A DNA stretch of 64,000 nucleotides from Bacillus sp. S3 (GCF_005154805.1 NZ_CP039727.1:2477501-2541500); one strand, 5' to 3'; positions 1-9,086 are shown, counted from the first letter of the stretch. Translations and numbers: made by a program. Notes: generated from the letters alone by a model not told the origin.

Positions 1-1
1 T

Positions 2-1216
2 GGCATGGATGTCATCAATCTTTCGCTTGGGTCAATGATAAATGACCCATATTTTCCGACTAGCACTGCTGTCAATTTTGCCGTCTTAAGCGGGGTTACT
101 GCGGTTGTCGCTGCAGGGAATGCTGGTCCCGGAGAATATACGGTAGGTTCCCCTGGTACAGCCGCACTTGCCTTAACGGTTGGAGCGAGCGATGTACCCA
201 TGACGGCTACTACCTTCAAAGGAAACATGGGGACAGAAACGGCCTTTGAACTCGTTAGTATGGCCCGCAACTATACCGATCAATTAAAAGATCTGGATGG
301 AAAATCCTATCAGGTTGTCGATGTCGGGTTAGGAAACAGTTCTGACTATCTTGGTAAAGATGTGCAAGGAAAGATCGCCCTTGTTGCTCGCGGCGAATTT
401 GCTTTGGCGGAGAAAGTGACCAATGCAAAAAAGGAAGGTGCTGCAGCGGTTCTCCTTTATAACAATGTAGATGGAAAAATTGATGCGAATCTTGGTGAAT
501 CAACCTCATATATACCAACCTTTTCGGTAACGAAGGCCGAAGGAGAAAAGGTAAAGGCACAGCTAAATGCCGGGCAAACAACTGTTACTTTTTCAGGCTA
601 TGAGGAAATTCAATCAGAAGGCAACCGTCTTGCAGACTTTAGTTCGAGGGGGCCGGTAAGACAAACTTACGGGATGAAACCGGAAGTAATCGCACCGGGC
701 GTGAGCGTCCTCTCAACTGTTCCATTCTATATGGCTGACCCGAAAAATCCAGAGAACTATCAATTTGCCTACTCCCGTTATTCTGGAACGTCCATGGCAA
801 CGCCATTTACAGCAGGTGTTGCCGCGATCATGCTGCAGGCAAATTCAAAATTAAAACCGGAAGATATTAAAACGGTATTGATGAATACATCCGATCCACT
901 TAATGGGGACTACAGTGTTTTTGAAGTTGGAGCAGGGAGAATTAATCCATATAAGGCCGTGCACAACGGTGCAAGTTTCCAAATTATCGACAAAACACAC
1001 ATTTCGGGTGCGGAGGATGTAGCGGAAGTGAAGGCATTAACCGGTGGGCTAAGCTTTGACCACGAACTGACCGATGAAAACCTGCACATTACCAAATCTA
1101 TTAAAATAACAAACTATGAAAAAACGAAGAAATCATTCTCTGTGGCTATTACCGAAGGAAAAGGTTCCAACAAGTTAAAGGAAAATGGCATGGCGATTAT
1201 CATGTCCAATAAGTAA
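2..1216 (+). CDS. Subtilisin-like S8 serine protease, N-terminal part missing, frameshifted
   Basis: This is the catalytic part of a secreted subtilase, cut by the left window edge. The frame is open from base 2, so the Met at base 5 is internal. Visible are the oxyanion-hole Asn in AAGNAGP (about residue 37), a protease-associated insert (about residues 75-200, with GKIALVARGEFALAEK), and the catalytic Ser in SGTSMATPFTAG (about residue 263). The catalytic Asp and His should lie before the window. The layout resembles the Vpr/minor extracellular protease group. The frame ends at a TAA at 1214-1216, but homologous sequence continues at once in another frame (next entry), so this is the front part of a much longer protein broken by a one-base loss near 1209-1213. 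The break may be real or an assembly error in a short A run. Extracellular peptide hydrolysis is inferred from the family. Confidence 0.9.
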   Translation, partial: GMDVINLSLGSMINDPYFPTSTAVNFAVLSGVTAVVAAGNAGPGEYTVGSPGTAALALTVGASDVPMTATTFKGNMGTETAFELVSMARNYTDQLKDLDGKSYQVVDVGLGNSSDYLGKDVQGKIALVARGEFALAEKVTNAKKEGAAAVLLYNNVDGKIDANLGESTSYIPTFSVTKAEGEKVKAQLNAGQTTVTFSGYEEIQSEGNRLADFSSRGPVRQTYGMKPEVIAPGVSVLSTVPFYMADPKNPENYQFAYSRYSGTSMATPFTAGVAAIMLQANSKLKPEDIKTVLMNTSDPLNGDYSVFEVGAGRINPYKAVHNGASFQIIDKTHISGAEDVAEVKALTGGLSFDHELTDENLHITKSIKITNYEKTKKSFSVAITEGKGSNKLKENGMAIIMSNK

Positions 1217-3066
1217 ATCTAAAGGGAAATGAAGAACAAAAAGTGGCCGTAAGCCTCCGTGTCCATAAAAAGGCAAAAGAAGGTTATTATACAGGGTATA
1301 TGACGTTCACCAATACGGCGAATTCTGCTGAGCAGTATAGAATACCATTTACCTTCCGTTTGCTGAAAGAAGGATTTAATCATATGACGATTGATAATCC
1401 AGTCCTTTCACCGGATCATTTAAATGAACTGGATTGGGATCCAAGCAGAAATCGGATAGTAGTAAACCAGTTCAATGTAAGTGCACCAATGGATAAAATG
1501 GATGTTATCTTGCAGGATGAAAATGGAAACGACCTTGGTCTAGTTGGCACTCTTGACCTCAGAAATGTTGTTGATAATATCAACTATTTTGTAAGAATCT
1601 TTAATGGAACCTACTATAAATTTACCGGGAATGCCAAAAAACCGATTGCTTCTGACAGTAGCTATGCAAAAGAAGGCCACTACAAATTAAAAATGATTAC
1701 CACAGGCCTATCCGGAAAAACATTTACGGATACAAAGCATATATGGATTTATCTCAATCAGCCTAGTTTTATAAGTTCGTTGGATGGTGACTCACCATTT
1801 ATTGAATATAAGCCAGGACAGCAAACGTACCCATTTGCCATTCAAATCACCGATCCCTTTGTGGATGAGTTGAAGAAATATGGCGTAAATTACGATCAAT
1901 CATCGAACTTTATGATTTATTATTGGGGCTATTATGGATTCCCATCTGCTCCAATTTCTATGGATAAAAACGGGAAATTCGTTGAAGAAATTCTTATGGA
2001 CGAATCTATTCCTGCCCTTCCTTTTGGTATGGATGGCTATAATGCCGCTGGAAATAAGGTAATAAAGAATTACTACTTCGTTAAAGAAGGAACAGCGGTT
2101 ACGTATCCAACAAGTGAAACCACCGAGGCAAAAACCGATGATCTCATAAAAGTAAACTTAGTGTTGGATAACCTTAACGATGTATCCAAAGCCGAATGGA
2201 CCTTTAGTGACTTTTTGGACCTTCCAACTTTGGAAATTGTCGAGGCCAGCCTCACTAAACCTTTTGCAGAGAAAGCAGCGCTTGCTGTTAATGGGAAGAA
2301 AGTATCTGTCCAATTTAATGAGCCTAGCGGGGTATTAGACAAGCAAGCAGTAGTCGAGATAACGTTCAAAGTTTTGGGAGAAGAATTCTACTCACTAGGG
2401 TACACCGACCCGACTATTGTCGTAACCGATGCAAATGATAATAAAATTAATGTACTCCATGCCCCTTACCGTCTTAAAATAAACCCGCAATTTTCAAGAG
2501 TAGAGGGTTACGTCAGTCCAGAGGCATTCTTTATCGGTGATCCAAATGACTACGGATACCTAGGCAGTAAAGACTGGTCCAAGGTGGGGGGAACAGTGAA
2601 ACTGATTCATCCGAGCGGTAAGGTGTTCGATGCAACATCTTCCATAGAGGATAGTGGACTTTATGTAATGGATAAACTGCAGATGGCCAAGGATCCGTAT
2701 ACGATTGAAATGACTGTTCCAGGCCATTTCTTTACCAGAAGTAACATCCAGCTTGGCTATGAGCGCAACGGTATCTTATATGGGAATTATCTGTTTGCGG
2801 AACCGGATCTTCTCATTGCCGGTGATGTGAATCAAGACGGGGCCATTGATGTTCTCGACGCACTTGCGATTCAAAAAACGTGGAAAACCAATGATCGGGC
2901 CGCAGATATCAACTTTGACGGGAAAGTAGATGCCACAGATCTGTCATTTGTACAGAAGAATTACCTCAAACAAAACCAAGATGTAGAAAATGCTCCTGAG
3001 CCAAAGAAAAGTCATAACGGAAAAACATTAGAAATGATTTTGGCTGATTTAGGGATCCAGCCATAA
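1213..3066 (+). CDS. C-terminal part of the same S8 protease: Fn3-like, cohesin-like and dockerin domains
   Basis: Reading from 1213 in this frame gives VNLKGNEEQKVAVSLRV, which continues the Fn3-like strand pattern interrupted at 1216. A GTG at 1243 could act as a start but has no good ribosome site, so this is best read as the 3' part of the upstream gene. About residues 295-420 (counting from the GTG) look like a cohesin-type beta sandwich (DLIKVNLVLDNLNDVSKAEW, later VVEITFKVLGEEF). The last 80 residues hold a type I dockerin: GDVNQDGAIDVLDALAI and then DINFDGKVDATDLSFVQK, two F-hand calcium loops. A palindromic repeat ending in a T run follows at 3081. Dockerin plus cohesin-like modules on a protease suggest self-association or surface docking; that role is inference. 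Confidence 0.85.
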   Translation, partial: VNLKGNEEQKVAVSLRVHKKAKEGYYTGYMTFTNTANSAEQYRIPFTFRLLKEGFNHMTIDNPVLSPDHLNELDWDPSRNRIVVNQFNVSAPMDKMDVILQDENGNDLGLVGTLDLRNVVDNINYFVRIFNGTYYKFTGNAKKPIASDSSYAKEGHYKLKMITTGLSGKTFTDTKHIWIYLNQPSFISSLDGDSPFIEYKPGQQTYPFAIQITDPFVDELKKYGVNYDQSSNFMIYYWGYYGFPSAPISMDKNGKFVEEILMDESIPALPFGMDGYNAAGNKVIKNYYFVKEGTAVTYPTSETTEAKTDDLIKVNLVLDNLNDVSKAEWTFSDFLDLPTLEIVEASLTKPFAEKAALAVNGKKVSVQFNEPSGVLDKQAVVEITFKVLGEEFYSLGYTDPTIVVTDANDNKINVLHAPYRLKINPQFSRVEGYVSPEAFFIGDPNDYGYLGSKDWSKVGGTVKLIHPSGKVFDATSSIEDSGLYVMDKLQMAKDPYTIEMTVPGHFFTRSNIQLGYERNGILYGNYLFAEPDLLIAGDVNQDGAIDVLDALAIQKTWKTNDRAADINFDGKVDATDLSFVQKNYLKQNQDVENAPEPKKSHNGKTLEMILADLGIQP

Positions 3067-3080
3067 CAAACGATAAATAA

Positions 3081-3137
3081 AAGGGTCAGAACCCAGCATG
3101 CTAAAGCGTTAGCATATCGGGGGTCTGACCCTTTTTT
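3081..3137 (+). repeat. GGGTCAGACCC-type dispersed palindrome acting as terminator
   Basis: The outer arms AAGGGTCAGA and TCTGACCCTT pair around an inner dyad GCTAAAGCGTTAGC, and six Ts follow. It lies 15 bases after the protease stop, so it probably terminates that gene. Related copies with the same AACGCTTTA core occur at 4866, 8798, 15646 and 55690. Confidence 0.75.
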
Positions 3138-3283
3138 CTTTGTTCTAACCATGCACTCGCGGGTGGTGTGACAAACATAGTTAAAAAGAAAACCGTCCCT
3201 CTAAAAATTGTAGGTTTGGATGAAGAACCTTTGTCCTTATTATTTTTAAATAGAGGGAATACAAGGCGTGGAAGTAAATGGTT

Positions 3284-4219
3284 TTAGCCAAGCTTTAAGT
3301 GCTTATTTAGGAACCTGAGTACACGGCGTGTATACTCATTTTTATTCAAGCGATATGAATGAATATGCTCGCAATCGTTTGTCAGCCACAATTCTTTATG
3401 GTTATTGGATGAGATCGATTGAAATAATTTTTCGCTCTCGGCATAAGGAATAGCTTTATCTGTCTTACTATGGATGAGAAAGAAGGATTTTCCTTTCGTA
3501 TTTTTCACATGATTGATGGGTGACACTTCTGTGGGGTCAATTTTGAGGAGCTTGCGCATGGAATGATAAACAATCGGCGTAAATGGCCGTTTTGGCAGCT
3601 TGGTCCAATAGGAAAGATTTTCTTTTAGAAAAGGTTCTAAATCACAAAAGGGACTGTCGGCAATGATGGCGGAAACAGCAGGGTGTTCACATCCAGCAAT
3701 AAGCGCAGTGGCAGCTCCCATACTCCAGCCAAGCAGAGCAACTTTTTCCTGATGTTTTTCCTGAACCGCATATTCAATCGCTGAATATAAATCGTGTCTT
3801 TCAAAATATCCAATCCCCGTGGTTTTTCCCTTCGATTTCCCTGCATTGCGAAAATCAAACATCAGTACATTATAGCCCTGTTCTGATAGAACTTTAACAA
3901 GTCGCAGTCCTTCAATCCTTTCCATGGCACGTTCATTCATGTAACCGTGTGCTGTGATGACCGTTTTCTTGCTTCTCTTTGAAACGGATGGAATCCACCA
4001 GCCAGACAGTTTTACTTGATCTTTTCGGCTGAAAAATTCAATCTCTTCGAATGCAAGACCATATTCCCCTGGATTTTTTGTCGTCTTTGCCGGAAATGGA
4101 TGAGTTAAATACAAACCGATCCCTAATGGGGCAAGAAAAAATAAAGCGGGTGCTGCCAAAAGCGGTTTCCACAGTGACTTACCTGATTTACTTGATTCCT
4201 CATTCTTTTCCTCACTCAA
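3284..4219 (-). CDS. Alpha/beta hydrolase, membrane anchored
   Basis: The protein of about 311 residues belongs to the alpha/beta-hydrolase fold (serine aminopeptidase/DUF1749-like group). A hydrophobic N-terminal segment (LLAAPALFFLAPLGIGLYL) suggests a membrane anchor. The nucleophile elbow is GWSMGAATA, the acid is in HSKTDKAIP, and the His is in CEHIHSYR near the C-terminus, so the triad looks intact. An ATG at 4249 lacks a ribosome site; a strong AAAGGAGG lies inside that longer frame with a TTG eight bases later, so 4219 is the chosen start. Downstream, arms CCCTCTAAAAAT and ATTTTTAAATAGAGGG (3197-3256) could form a weak terminator. The substrate cannot be told from sequence. Confidence 0.85.
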   Translation of the reverse strand: MSEEKNEESSKSGKSLWKPLLAAPALFFLAPLGIGLYLTHPFPAKTTKNPGEYGLAFEEIEFFSRKDQVKLSGWWIPSVSKRSKKTVITAHGYMNERAMERIEGLRLVKVLSEQGYNVLMFDFRNAGKSKGKTTGIGYFERHDLYSAIEYAVQEKHQEKVALLGWSMGAATALIAGCEHPAVSAIIADSPFCDLEPFLKENLSYWTKLPKRPFTPIVYHSMRKLLKIDPTEVSPINHVKNTKGKSFFLIHSKTDKAIPYAESEKLFQSISSNNHKELWLTNDCEHIHSYRLNKNEYTRRVLRFLNKHLKLG

Positions 4220-4249
4220 CAGGAACTCCTCCTTTCCGTTTGAAGTCAT

Positions 4250-4591
4250 CGGTACATTATCATATGTAAGTCACCACAAAAACGGAAAATTATTAAGTCC
4301 CATTTTTTTAAATATAGGTGGGAAGATTTAGTGTGCGTTTTGAATGGCAGATCAGCAGAAAAAATAGAGGCAGTCACTTTTTCTGCTTTAAGAATGCAAG
4401 AGAGTGATAGTGAAGAAATTCTAAGAAACAGAATCGATAGGGGATGTAATGATGAGGAAGCAATGCTTATGGTGGATCAGCAGCAAGTCAAGAACGAAGA
4501 AAAATCTAGCCAGGCGTGGTGAAAAGGAATTTAGGGATGGTCTCGTGCACAAACAAATGTGTTTGCCATTCATAAAGAAAGGTCAAAATTT
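4250..4591. other. Gap with no convincing gene
   Basis: The + strand has a frame from a GTG at 4331 (63 codons) with AGGTGGGA seven bases before it. The peptide (starts VCVLNGRSAEKIEAV) resembles nothing known to me and overlaps another equally unconvincing frame at 4449. It may be a relic or chance. Confidence 0.3.
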
Positions 4592-4798
4592 TTATTTTCG
4601 ACCTACTGGTGATTGTAGTGGGACAGAAGGAGTTATAGCTGTTAGATGAACTAATGAAGTTCCGATTGTAGTATATCCAGCATGAGGGAGACGTTGAATG
4701 GTTCCAGACCCAGTCCCAATTTGTAAAACTCCCGCATTGGCAATTATGCCAATCTTTAAAAAATTTATATCAAATGTTTGTTTAATATGTCTATCCAT
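4592..4798 (-). CDS. GerPB-like small spore germination protein
   Basis: This 68-residue protein begins MDRHIKQTFDINFLKIG and contains ANAGVLQIGTGSGTIQ, the FLK-x(5-8)-SSVLQIGSxGxI signature of the GerPB family; a proline-rich tail follows as in that family. GerP proteins help small-molecule germinants cross the spore coat. The ATG at 4798 was chosen over a GTG at 4807 because AAAGAGGTG ends on that GTG and sits six bases before the ATG. It stands alone, without the usual gerPA-PF neighbours, so it would be an orphan paralogue. SigK control, typical of gerP, is not shown here. Confidence 0.65.
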   Translation of the reverse strand: MDRHIKQTFDINFLKIGIIANAGVLQIGTGSGTIQRLPHAGYTTIGTSLVHLTAITPSVPLQSPVGRK

Positions 4799-4865
4799 GT
4801 CATTCACCTCTTTATACTATATGATCAAAACGTGAAAAAATTTCCGAATTAAAAATCATCGGGTC

Positions 4866-4919
4866 TAGTGTGTCAACCCCCAGTGAACTAACGCTTTAAA
4901 GTACCGGGGTGTATGACTA
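4866..4919. repeat. Dispersed palindrome, AACGCTTTA core
   Basis: Arms around GTCAACCCCC and CCGGGGTGTATGAC flank a core CTAACGCTTTAAAG, and ATTTTTAT follows. It is a diverged member of the family at 3081 and 8798 and may also serve as a terminator on the + strand, although no + gene ends here. Confidence 0.6.
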
Positions 4920-4942
4920 TTTTTATCTGTCATTTCATAATC

Positions 4943-4983
4943 GAAAAAAAAATAATCCACCCTTGAGTTAGCTCAGGTGGATC
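4943..4983 (-). terminator. Rho-independent terminator of the amidohydrolase gene
   Basis: Read on the - strand, ATCCACCTGAGCTAAC pairs with the following TTGAGGGTGGAT-like arm, and a run of nine Ts with one interruption follows. It begins about 12 bases after the stop at 4995. Confidence 0.85.
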
Positions 4984-4994
4984 ATCCTTTACCC

Positions 4995-6437
4995 TTATTG
5001 TTGTTTATGATAGGGGAGTGTTTTTTCAACTTTTTCAACTTGTTTATAAATTTCTCCCATATCCTTAAGGTCTTTTTTATAACTATATGTTTTCAGTTTC
5101 TTGTTTTCAACGATCATTTTCCCATTAACGATTACATCTTTTACATTTTGCGGTCCCGCTGAGTATGCCAACGTGGCATAGGGATCATAAGTTGGGAACG
5201 TATTTGGTTCATGTACATCAACAATAATGATATCGGCAAATTTACCAACTTCAAGAGAGCCGATTTTTTTATCCATGCCAAGTGCTTTGGCACCGCCAAT
5301 CGTTGCAAGTTCGACGACCTTACTAGGAGGCATTAGACTTTGATCTTTGTTAACCAGTTTGTGAATTCTTGCGGCGTATCCCATGGTTCCAAAGACATCC
5401 ATGGTGTTTGAACTCATTGGTCCGTCCGTTCCTAAGCCCATCTTTATTCGTGCTTTATCAATCTTAATCGCAGGCGCAACACCGGTAGCCCCTTTTGTAT
5501 TCGCAATTGGATTATGAGCAATCGTAGCTCCTCTTTTTTTAATGATTGCAATGTCTTCATCATCGATATGAATAGCATGTGCAAGCATCGTATTTTCATC
5601 TAGGATCCCTAGAGAATCTAAGTATTTAATGACGGATTCATACGTTTGTCCATATTTACTAGCGACTCTTTGTGCTTCATCCGCAAATTCTGCTGCATGA
5701 AGGGCAAAGGGTACATGATATTTATTCGCCAATGCTTTGGATGCCTTTAACATCTCAGGACTAACTGTATATGGTGCATGAGCAACAACCGACGGAGTGA
5801 TTAATTCATTGTTTTTATATTGTTTGATAAAATCTTCCGCATATTTTAGCCCGCCGTATGGTTCGGGTGCATCGACTACTGGAAACCCAATAACGGTTTC
5901 TCCAAGAACTCCTCGAATGCCAATCTTTTCAGTTGCTTTTGCTACTTCATCCTCGTGGTAGTACATATCCGCATAGGTAGTCACACCTCCCATTGCCATT
6001 TCAATGGCCCCGTGAATCGATGCTTTATAAATAAGATCTCTTGAAAGAAGTTTTTCTTCAAGCGGAAAAAACACTTCAAATAACCGATTGCCTACGCCCT
6101 CTTCACCAATGCTCCTAAACGCAACCATAGGAACATGATTATGAGTATTAATCATTCCAGGCATGACAATATTTCCAGCGGCATTGATAACCTTTGATGC
6201 GCTATATTGCTCGCTAAGTTTTTCGTCACCAACGGCGATAATTTTTTTGTCTTTGATCACCACTGTCCCTTTTGGGAAAACATCCTTTTTTTCATTTATC
6301 GTGAGGATGTATCCGTTTTTAATCACAATATCCGCTTTATCTCTTGCTGCTTCCACCCGATTCCCTGCGCTTACAGCACTTAAGGTTCCAAGTAGTAAAA
6401 ATACAATGAAAATGATAACCGGAAATTTACGCTTCAT
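4995..6437 (-). CDS. Exported amidohydrolase of the SAH/MTA deaminase (TRZ/ATZ) family
   Basis: The 480-residue protein has the metal-dependent amidohydrolase layout: N-terminal strand domain (ADIVIKNGYILTINE), HxH metal site in NTHNHVPM, further metal ligands in VAHAPYTVSPE and ALHAAEF, and the catalytic Asp in LGTDGPMSSNT. This set fits 5-methylthioadenosine/S-adenosylhomocysteine or chlorohydrolase-type deaminases. Unusually for that family, it starts with a signal peptide (VIIFIVFLLLGTLSAVSAG), so it should act outside the membrane. The start at 6437 is set by GGAGG followed by six As; the open frame continues upstream to 6599 without a ribosome site. A strong terminator follows. The true substrate is unknown; an exported location argues against a role in intracellular SAM salvage. 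Confidence 0.88.
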   Translation of the reverse strand: MKRKFPVIIFIVFLLLGTLSAVSAGNRVEAARDKADIVIKNGYILTINEKKDVFPKGTVVIKDKKIIAVGDEKLSEQYSASKVINAAGNIVMPGMINTHNHVPMVAFRSIGEEGVGNRLFEVFFPLEEKLLSRDLIYKASIHGAIEMAMGGVTTYADMYYHEDEVAKATEKIGIRGVLGETVIGFPVVDAPEPYGGLKYAEDFIKQYKNNELITPSVVAHAPYTVSPEMLKASKALANKYHVPFALHAAEFADEAQRVASKYGQTYESVIKYLDSLGILDENTMLAHAIHIDDEDIAIIKKRGATIAHNPIANTKGATGVAPAIKIDKARIKMGLGTDGPMSSNTMDVFGTMGYAARIHKLVNKDQSLMPPSKVVELATIGGAKALGMDKKIGSLEVGKFADIIIVDVHEPNTFPTYDPYATLAYSAGPQNVKDVIVNGKMIVENKKLKTYSYKKDLKDMGEIYKQVEKVEKTLPYHKQQ

Positions 6438-6529
6438 TTTTTTCCTCCATTTAAGTAATTTACTTACAGAAAATGTGTAACCCTTTGTATTATCTTCAAA
6501 TAAAAAAATTACATTCCAATTGGAAGCAA

Positions 6530-6583
6530 GGGGACGGTTCTGGTGGTCTTTTTTACCTAATTTAAAGCCAGGAGAACCGTCCC
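6530..6583. repeat. GGGACGGTTCT-type inverted repeat
   Basis: GGGGACGGTTCT at 6530 pairs with AGAACCGTCCC ending near 6583, with a T-rich loop. It is a second kind of dispersed Bacillaceae palindrome and lies between divergently transcribed genes, so it is not a plain terminator. Confidence 0.65.
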
Positions 6584-6677
6584 GTGGCATCCGTGGCAAT
6601 ATTTGTTTCTTAGGAGGGGTTATTTCAAATTTTGTCGAATTACATTAAATTGAAATAATATTTTTTGGAGGCAAAAG

Positions 6678-7190
6678 ATGATCAATACTCTTCAAGAACC
6701 AATTAAATTACCAAGCAGTTTGCGCGAACGCAGCATTCATCATTACATCATACCCACAGTTTGTAATTTGAAAAATATGCTAAACAAACTGATTTCAGTT
6801 CAAGGCGATTACGCCCAATTAAAACAATGGGAAAAGAGAAGTTATCAAGCTTATCAAATTGACAAAATTAAACTAGCAATCTTATTCGCAACACACGAAC
6901 GAAGAAAAACCTTAATTAAACAACATATTCTTAACGGAAGCCCAAATGAATTTGGCGCAAGCTGCATCGATATTTACTTAGTAGCCTATGTTGCTGAAAC
7001 CTTTGGACCTGGTAAAACCGTCTTTTTTGATTACATAATGAAAAGCGGTATCTCAGAAAAAGTAAATACTGCTCAAGCTATTTGGCAAGTGGGAAAGGGT
7101 GACGGTGTATATCTTGAAATACTGAATAATGACGGAACTATTCGGGATTGGGACTTTTTTGCGAAATGGATAAATGGGAATCAGGACTAA
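6678..7190 (+). CDS. Unrecognised 170-residue protein
   Basis: An ATG six bases after GGAGG gives a good start. I do not recognise the family. There is no signal peptide or membrane segment. The N-terminal half is basic and helical; the second half contains GPGKTVFFDYIMK, whose GPGKT resembles a P-loop by chance but lacks the usual preceding strand. The final 40 residues mix strands and aromatics (DGVYLEILNNDGTIRDWDFF). Normal codon use and a good ribosome site support a real gene. Confidence 0.6.
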   Translation: MINTLQEPIKLPSSLRERSIHHYIIPTVCNLKNMLNKLISVQGDYAQLKQWEKRSYQAYQIDKIKLAILFATHERRKTLIKQHILNGSPNEFGASCIDIYLVAYVAETFGPGKTVFFDYIMKSGISEKVNTAQAIWQVGKGDGVYLEILNNDGTIRDWDFFAKWINGNQD

Positions 7191-7511
7191 ACTAATGACA
7201 ATTCCTCGAACCACCATAATAATATTCAGGATGAAACGGAAGAGCGAATTGGCTTGGTTAGAAGATGGAGTGAAGACTGTACAAGCGGTTTAGCGAAGTA
7301 GATAAAAAGGAACCCCGATACGCAATAGCATTGTCAGGACTTTATTTAGAAGTGGGCCCGGATGAGAAAATGGGAAGTGGGAATCATCATACTGCATATC
7401 AAACATTGCAGATGAGTAGGCGATAGTTATTGTAAATTCAATTTTTTTACTTTGTATAGTAATAAAAGTACAATGATTGTGATGTAAAAAGTAAATTGCG
7501 AGGAAAAGATA
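7191..7511. other. Gap after the unknown gene; possible coding debris
   Basis: Short stop-broken stretches on the + strand (for example ERIGLVRRWSEDCTSG near 7231-7280) read like eroded coding sequence, but no family can be named. No clear terminator is seen. The last 70 bases are AT-rich and contain TTTACTTTGTATAGTAAT, a plausible promoter for the next gene. Confidence 0.3.
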
Positions 7512-8672
7512 ATGACATTTTTAGAAAAAATTAAACCACACTTGATTAGTGATGATATTTTAATCCAAGAAACAGTCTTGCATATGCTGCATGATTATCC
7601 GAATGTTCCGGAAGAATGGACCATTGAATTACTAAAAGAGGCATTTAGAAAAAAAGACAAACAATCCTCGATCTTGATCTATGTTGAAAATCAACCCATC
7701 AATGAAGAGGGTGTTAGGATTCTAATTGAAAATATCCCTTCAATGGATCCATCTAAACGCCATTTAGCGATAAATTTGGTCAATCGTATCGAACCAGAAA
7801 CAGCATTAAAATATAAGGAACAACTTCAAAAGTATATTCCCGATGATACATGGTCATTATATGATTTACTGTTACATGGGACGGAAGAAGAAGTTTACAC
7901 AGAATATGGAAGCATCTTAAATGACCTTGATAGTATGGATTCTTTCCAACATGACCTTTACATAAAAGCAAAAAAACTCGCAGCGTGTTTGGTGAAAAAG
8001 GGCTGGGTGACGGAAGATGAAATACAACTGGTGCTGCAAGAGGAAGTAAAGGAACAGTGGTTTTCATTTAATGGAATCTTGAATGTTTATATGATTGGAT
8101 TATTAAAGTTGGAACAATATATTCCTTCAATAGCCGATTTATTGGCTCGTGATGATGACACCTTGTTAGAAGAAGCTTCCGAAGCGTTAATTCGTTTTCA
8201 ATCAGATGAGGTAGTGAGGGAGGTTGCACCATACCTAAGGAAAGACGAGTCCGTTATATATGCTGCTTCAGTCGTTGAAAACATTAAATCGGACCTTGCT
8301 GTAAAGGTTCTTAGAGAGGCCTATCATTCTGCGAAAGAACTGGATCAACAAGACATCCTTGCCGAAGCACTTAGTCATCAGCTATCGGAAGAGACACTTC
8401 CTGAAATTAACGAACATATGAAGCTGGAATACTCTTCAGGCCTTGTTGATATTGAACAGACCGTTTACAGCTATTATTCGATCTTAGGTTTAGATCATCC
8501 AGAACTAGGTGAGTGGAGACAAGTAGCAAAGGAAAGAGAGATAGACTTTAGAAATTCAACAAATCAGGGGAATAGTCTTCCAAGTGCTCCAGTCCGAAAT
8601 GAAAATAAAGTCGGTCGAAATGATCCATGCCCTTGTGGAAGCGGGAAAAAATATAAAAAATGCTGCGGCTGA
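7512..8672 (+). CDS. SEC-C motif protein with helical repeats
   Basis: The 386-residue protein is mostly acidic alpha-helical repeats of HEAT-like character ([30 protein letters not shown]) and ends in a perfect SEC-C zinc motif, [24 protein letters not shown] motifs bind zinc and often mediate contacts with ribosome- or translocase-linked partners; in many Bacillus proteins they are carried by otherwise uncharacterised scaffolds. Start ATG follows GAGGAAAA. It has its own promoter region and no operon partner. Confidence 0.85.
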   Translation: MTFLEKIKPHLISDDILIQETVLHMLHDYPNVPEEWTIELLKEAFRKKDKQSSILIYVENQPINEEGVRILIENIPSMDPSKRHLAINLVNRIEPETALKYKEQLQKYIPDDTWSLYDLLLHGTEEEVYTEYGSILNDLDSMDSFQHDLYIKAKKLAACLVKKGWVTEDEIQLVLQEEVKEQWFSFNGILNVYMIGLLKLEQYIPSIADLLARDDDTLLEEASEALIRFQSDEVVREVAPYLRKDESVIYAASVVENIKSDLAVKVLREAYHSAKELDQQDILAEALSHQLSEETLPEINEHMKLEYSSGLVDIEQTVYSYYSILGLDHPELGEWRQVAKEREIDFRNSTNQGNSLPSAPVRNENKVGRNDPCPCGSGKKYKKCCG

Positions 8673-8797
8673 ATAACGGTAAACTAAATTTTAAACAGAC
8701 CTTCCGAATCAAAAATTTATTATTATGAAAGCATCTTCAATTAGAAATTACGAATGTTTACAAAATGTTGCTATGTTGTAATTTACTATTCAAGTTT

Positions 8798-8849
8798 TAG
8801 GGTCAGACCCCAAACGTGCTAACGCTTTAGCGCGCTAGGTCGGACCCTA
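8798..8849. repeat. GGGTCAGACCC-type dispersed palindrome
   Basis: TAGGGTCAGACCCC and GGTCGGACCCTA form the arms; the inner dyad is GTGCTAACGCTTTAGCGCGC. It is the closest relative of the copy at 3081, in inverted orientation. It lies immediately 3' of the truncated glyoxalase relic at 8862. Confidence 0.75.
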
Positions 8850-8861
8850 TTTACCTTTTTA

Positions 8862-9011
8862 TCATCTGTTTTGATCTACGAGAATCTGATTACCTTCACG
8901 GTCTTCAATTGTAAAAAATGCTGGTCCTTGAGTTGACTCATCTACTTTAGATAGCATTGTCATTCCTTTTTCTTTAAGTTGTTTTTGTAGTTCTCGAATG
9001 TCCGTCAACTT
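8862..9011 (-). pseudogene. C-terminal fragment of a VOC/glyoxalase-family protein
   Basis: The last 47 codons encode RELQKQLKEKGMTMLSKV followed by PAFFTIEDREGNQILVDQ, the typical C-terminal half-motif of a vicinal-oxygen-chelate protein including the metal-ligand Glu region. About 75 residues are missing upstream; the frame runs instead into unrelated hydrophobic sequence. No ribosome site is present. It is a relic with no expected activity. Confidence 0.7.
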
Positions 9012-9045
9012 CGTGTAAAAACAATAAAAAATTGGAATGAAAATG

Positions 9046-9086
9046 CAAAAAACGCCTTCAAAATTCATTTTTGAAGGCGTTTTTTG
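9046..9086. terminator. Strong bidirectional hairpin terminator
   Basis: AAAAACGCCTTCAAAA pairs with TTTTGAAGGCGTTTTTT. T runs exist on both strands. It separates the glyoxalase relic from the replication module. Confidence 0.8.

Noticed and set aside
4331..4649. Two overlapping small + strand frames between the hydrolase and GerPB-like genes
   Set aside because: They overlap in different frames, match nothing known and one lacks a ribosome site.
6950..7060. P-loop in the unknown protein at 6678
   Set aside because: GPGKT lacks the preceding hydrophobic strand and any Walker B, so it is probably chance.
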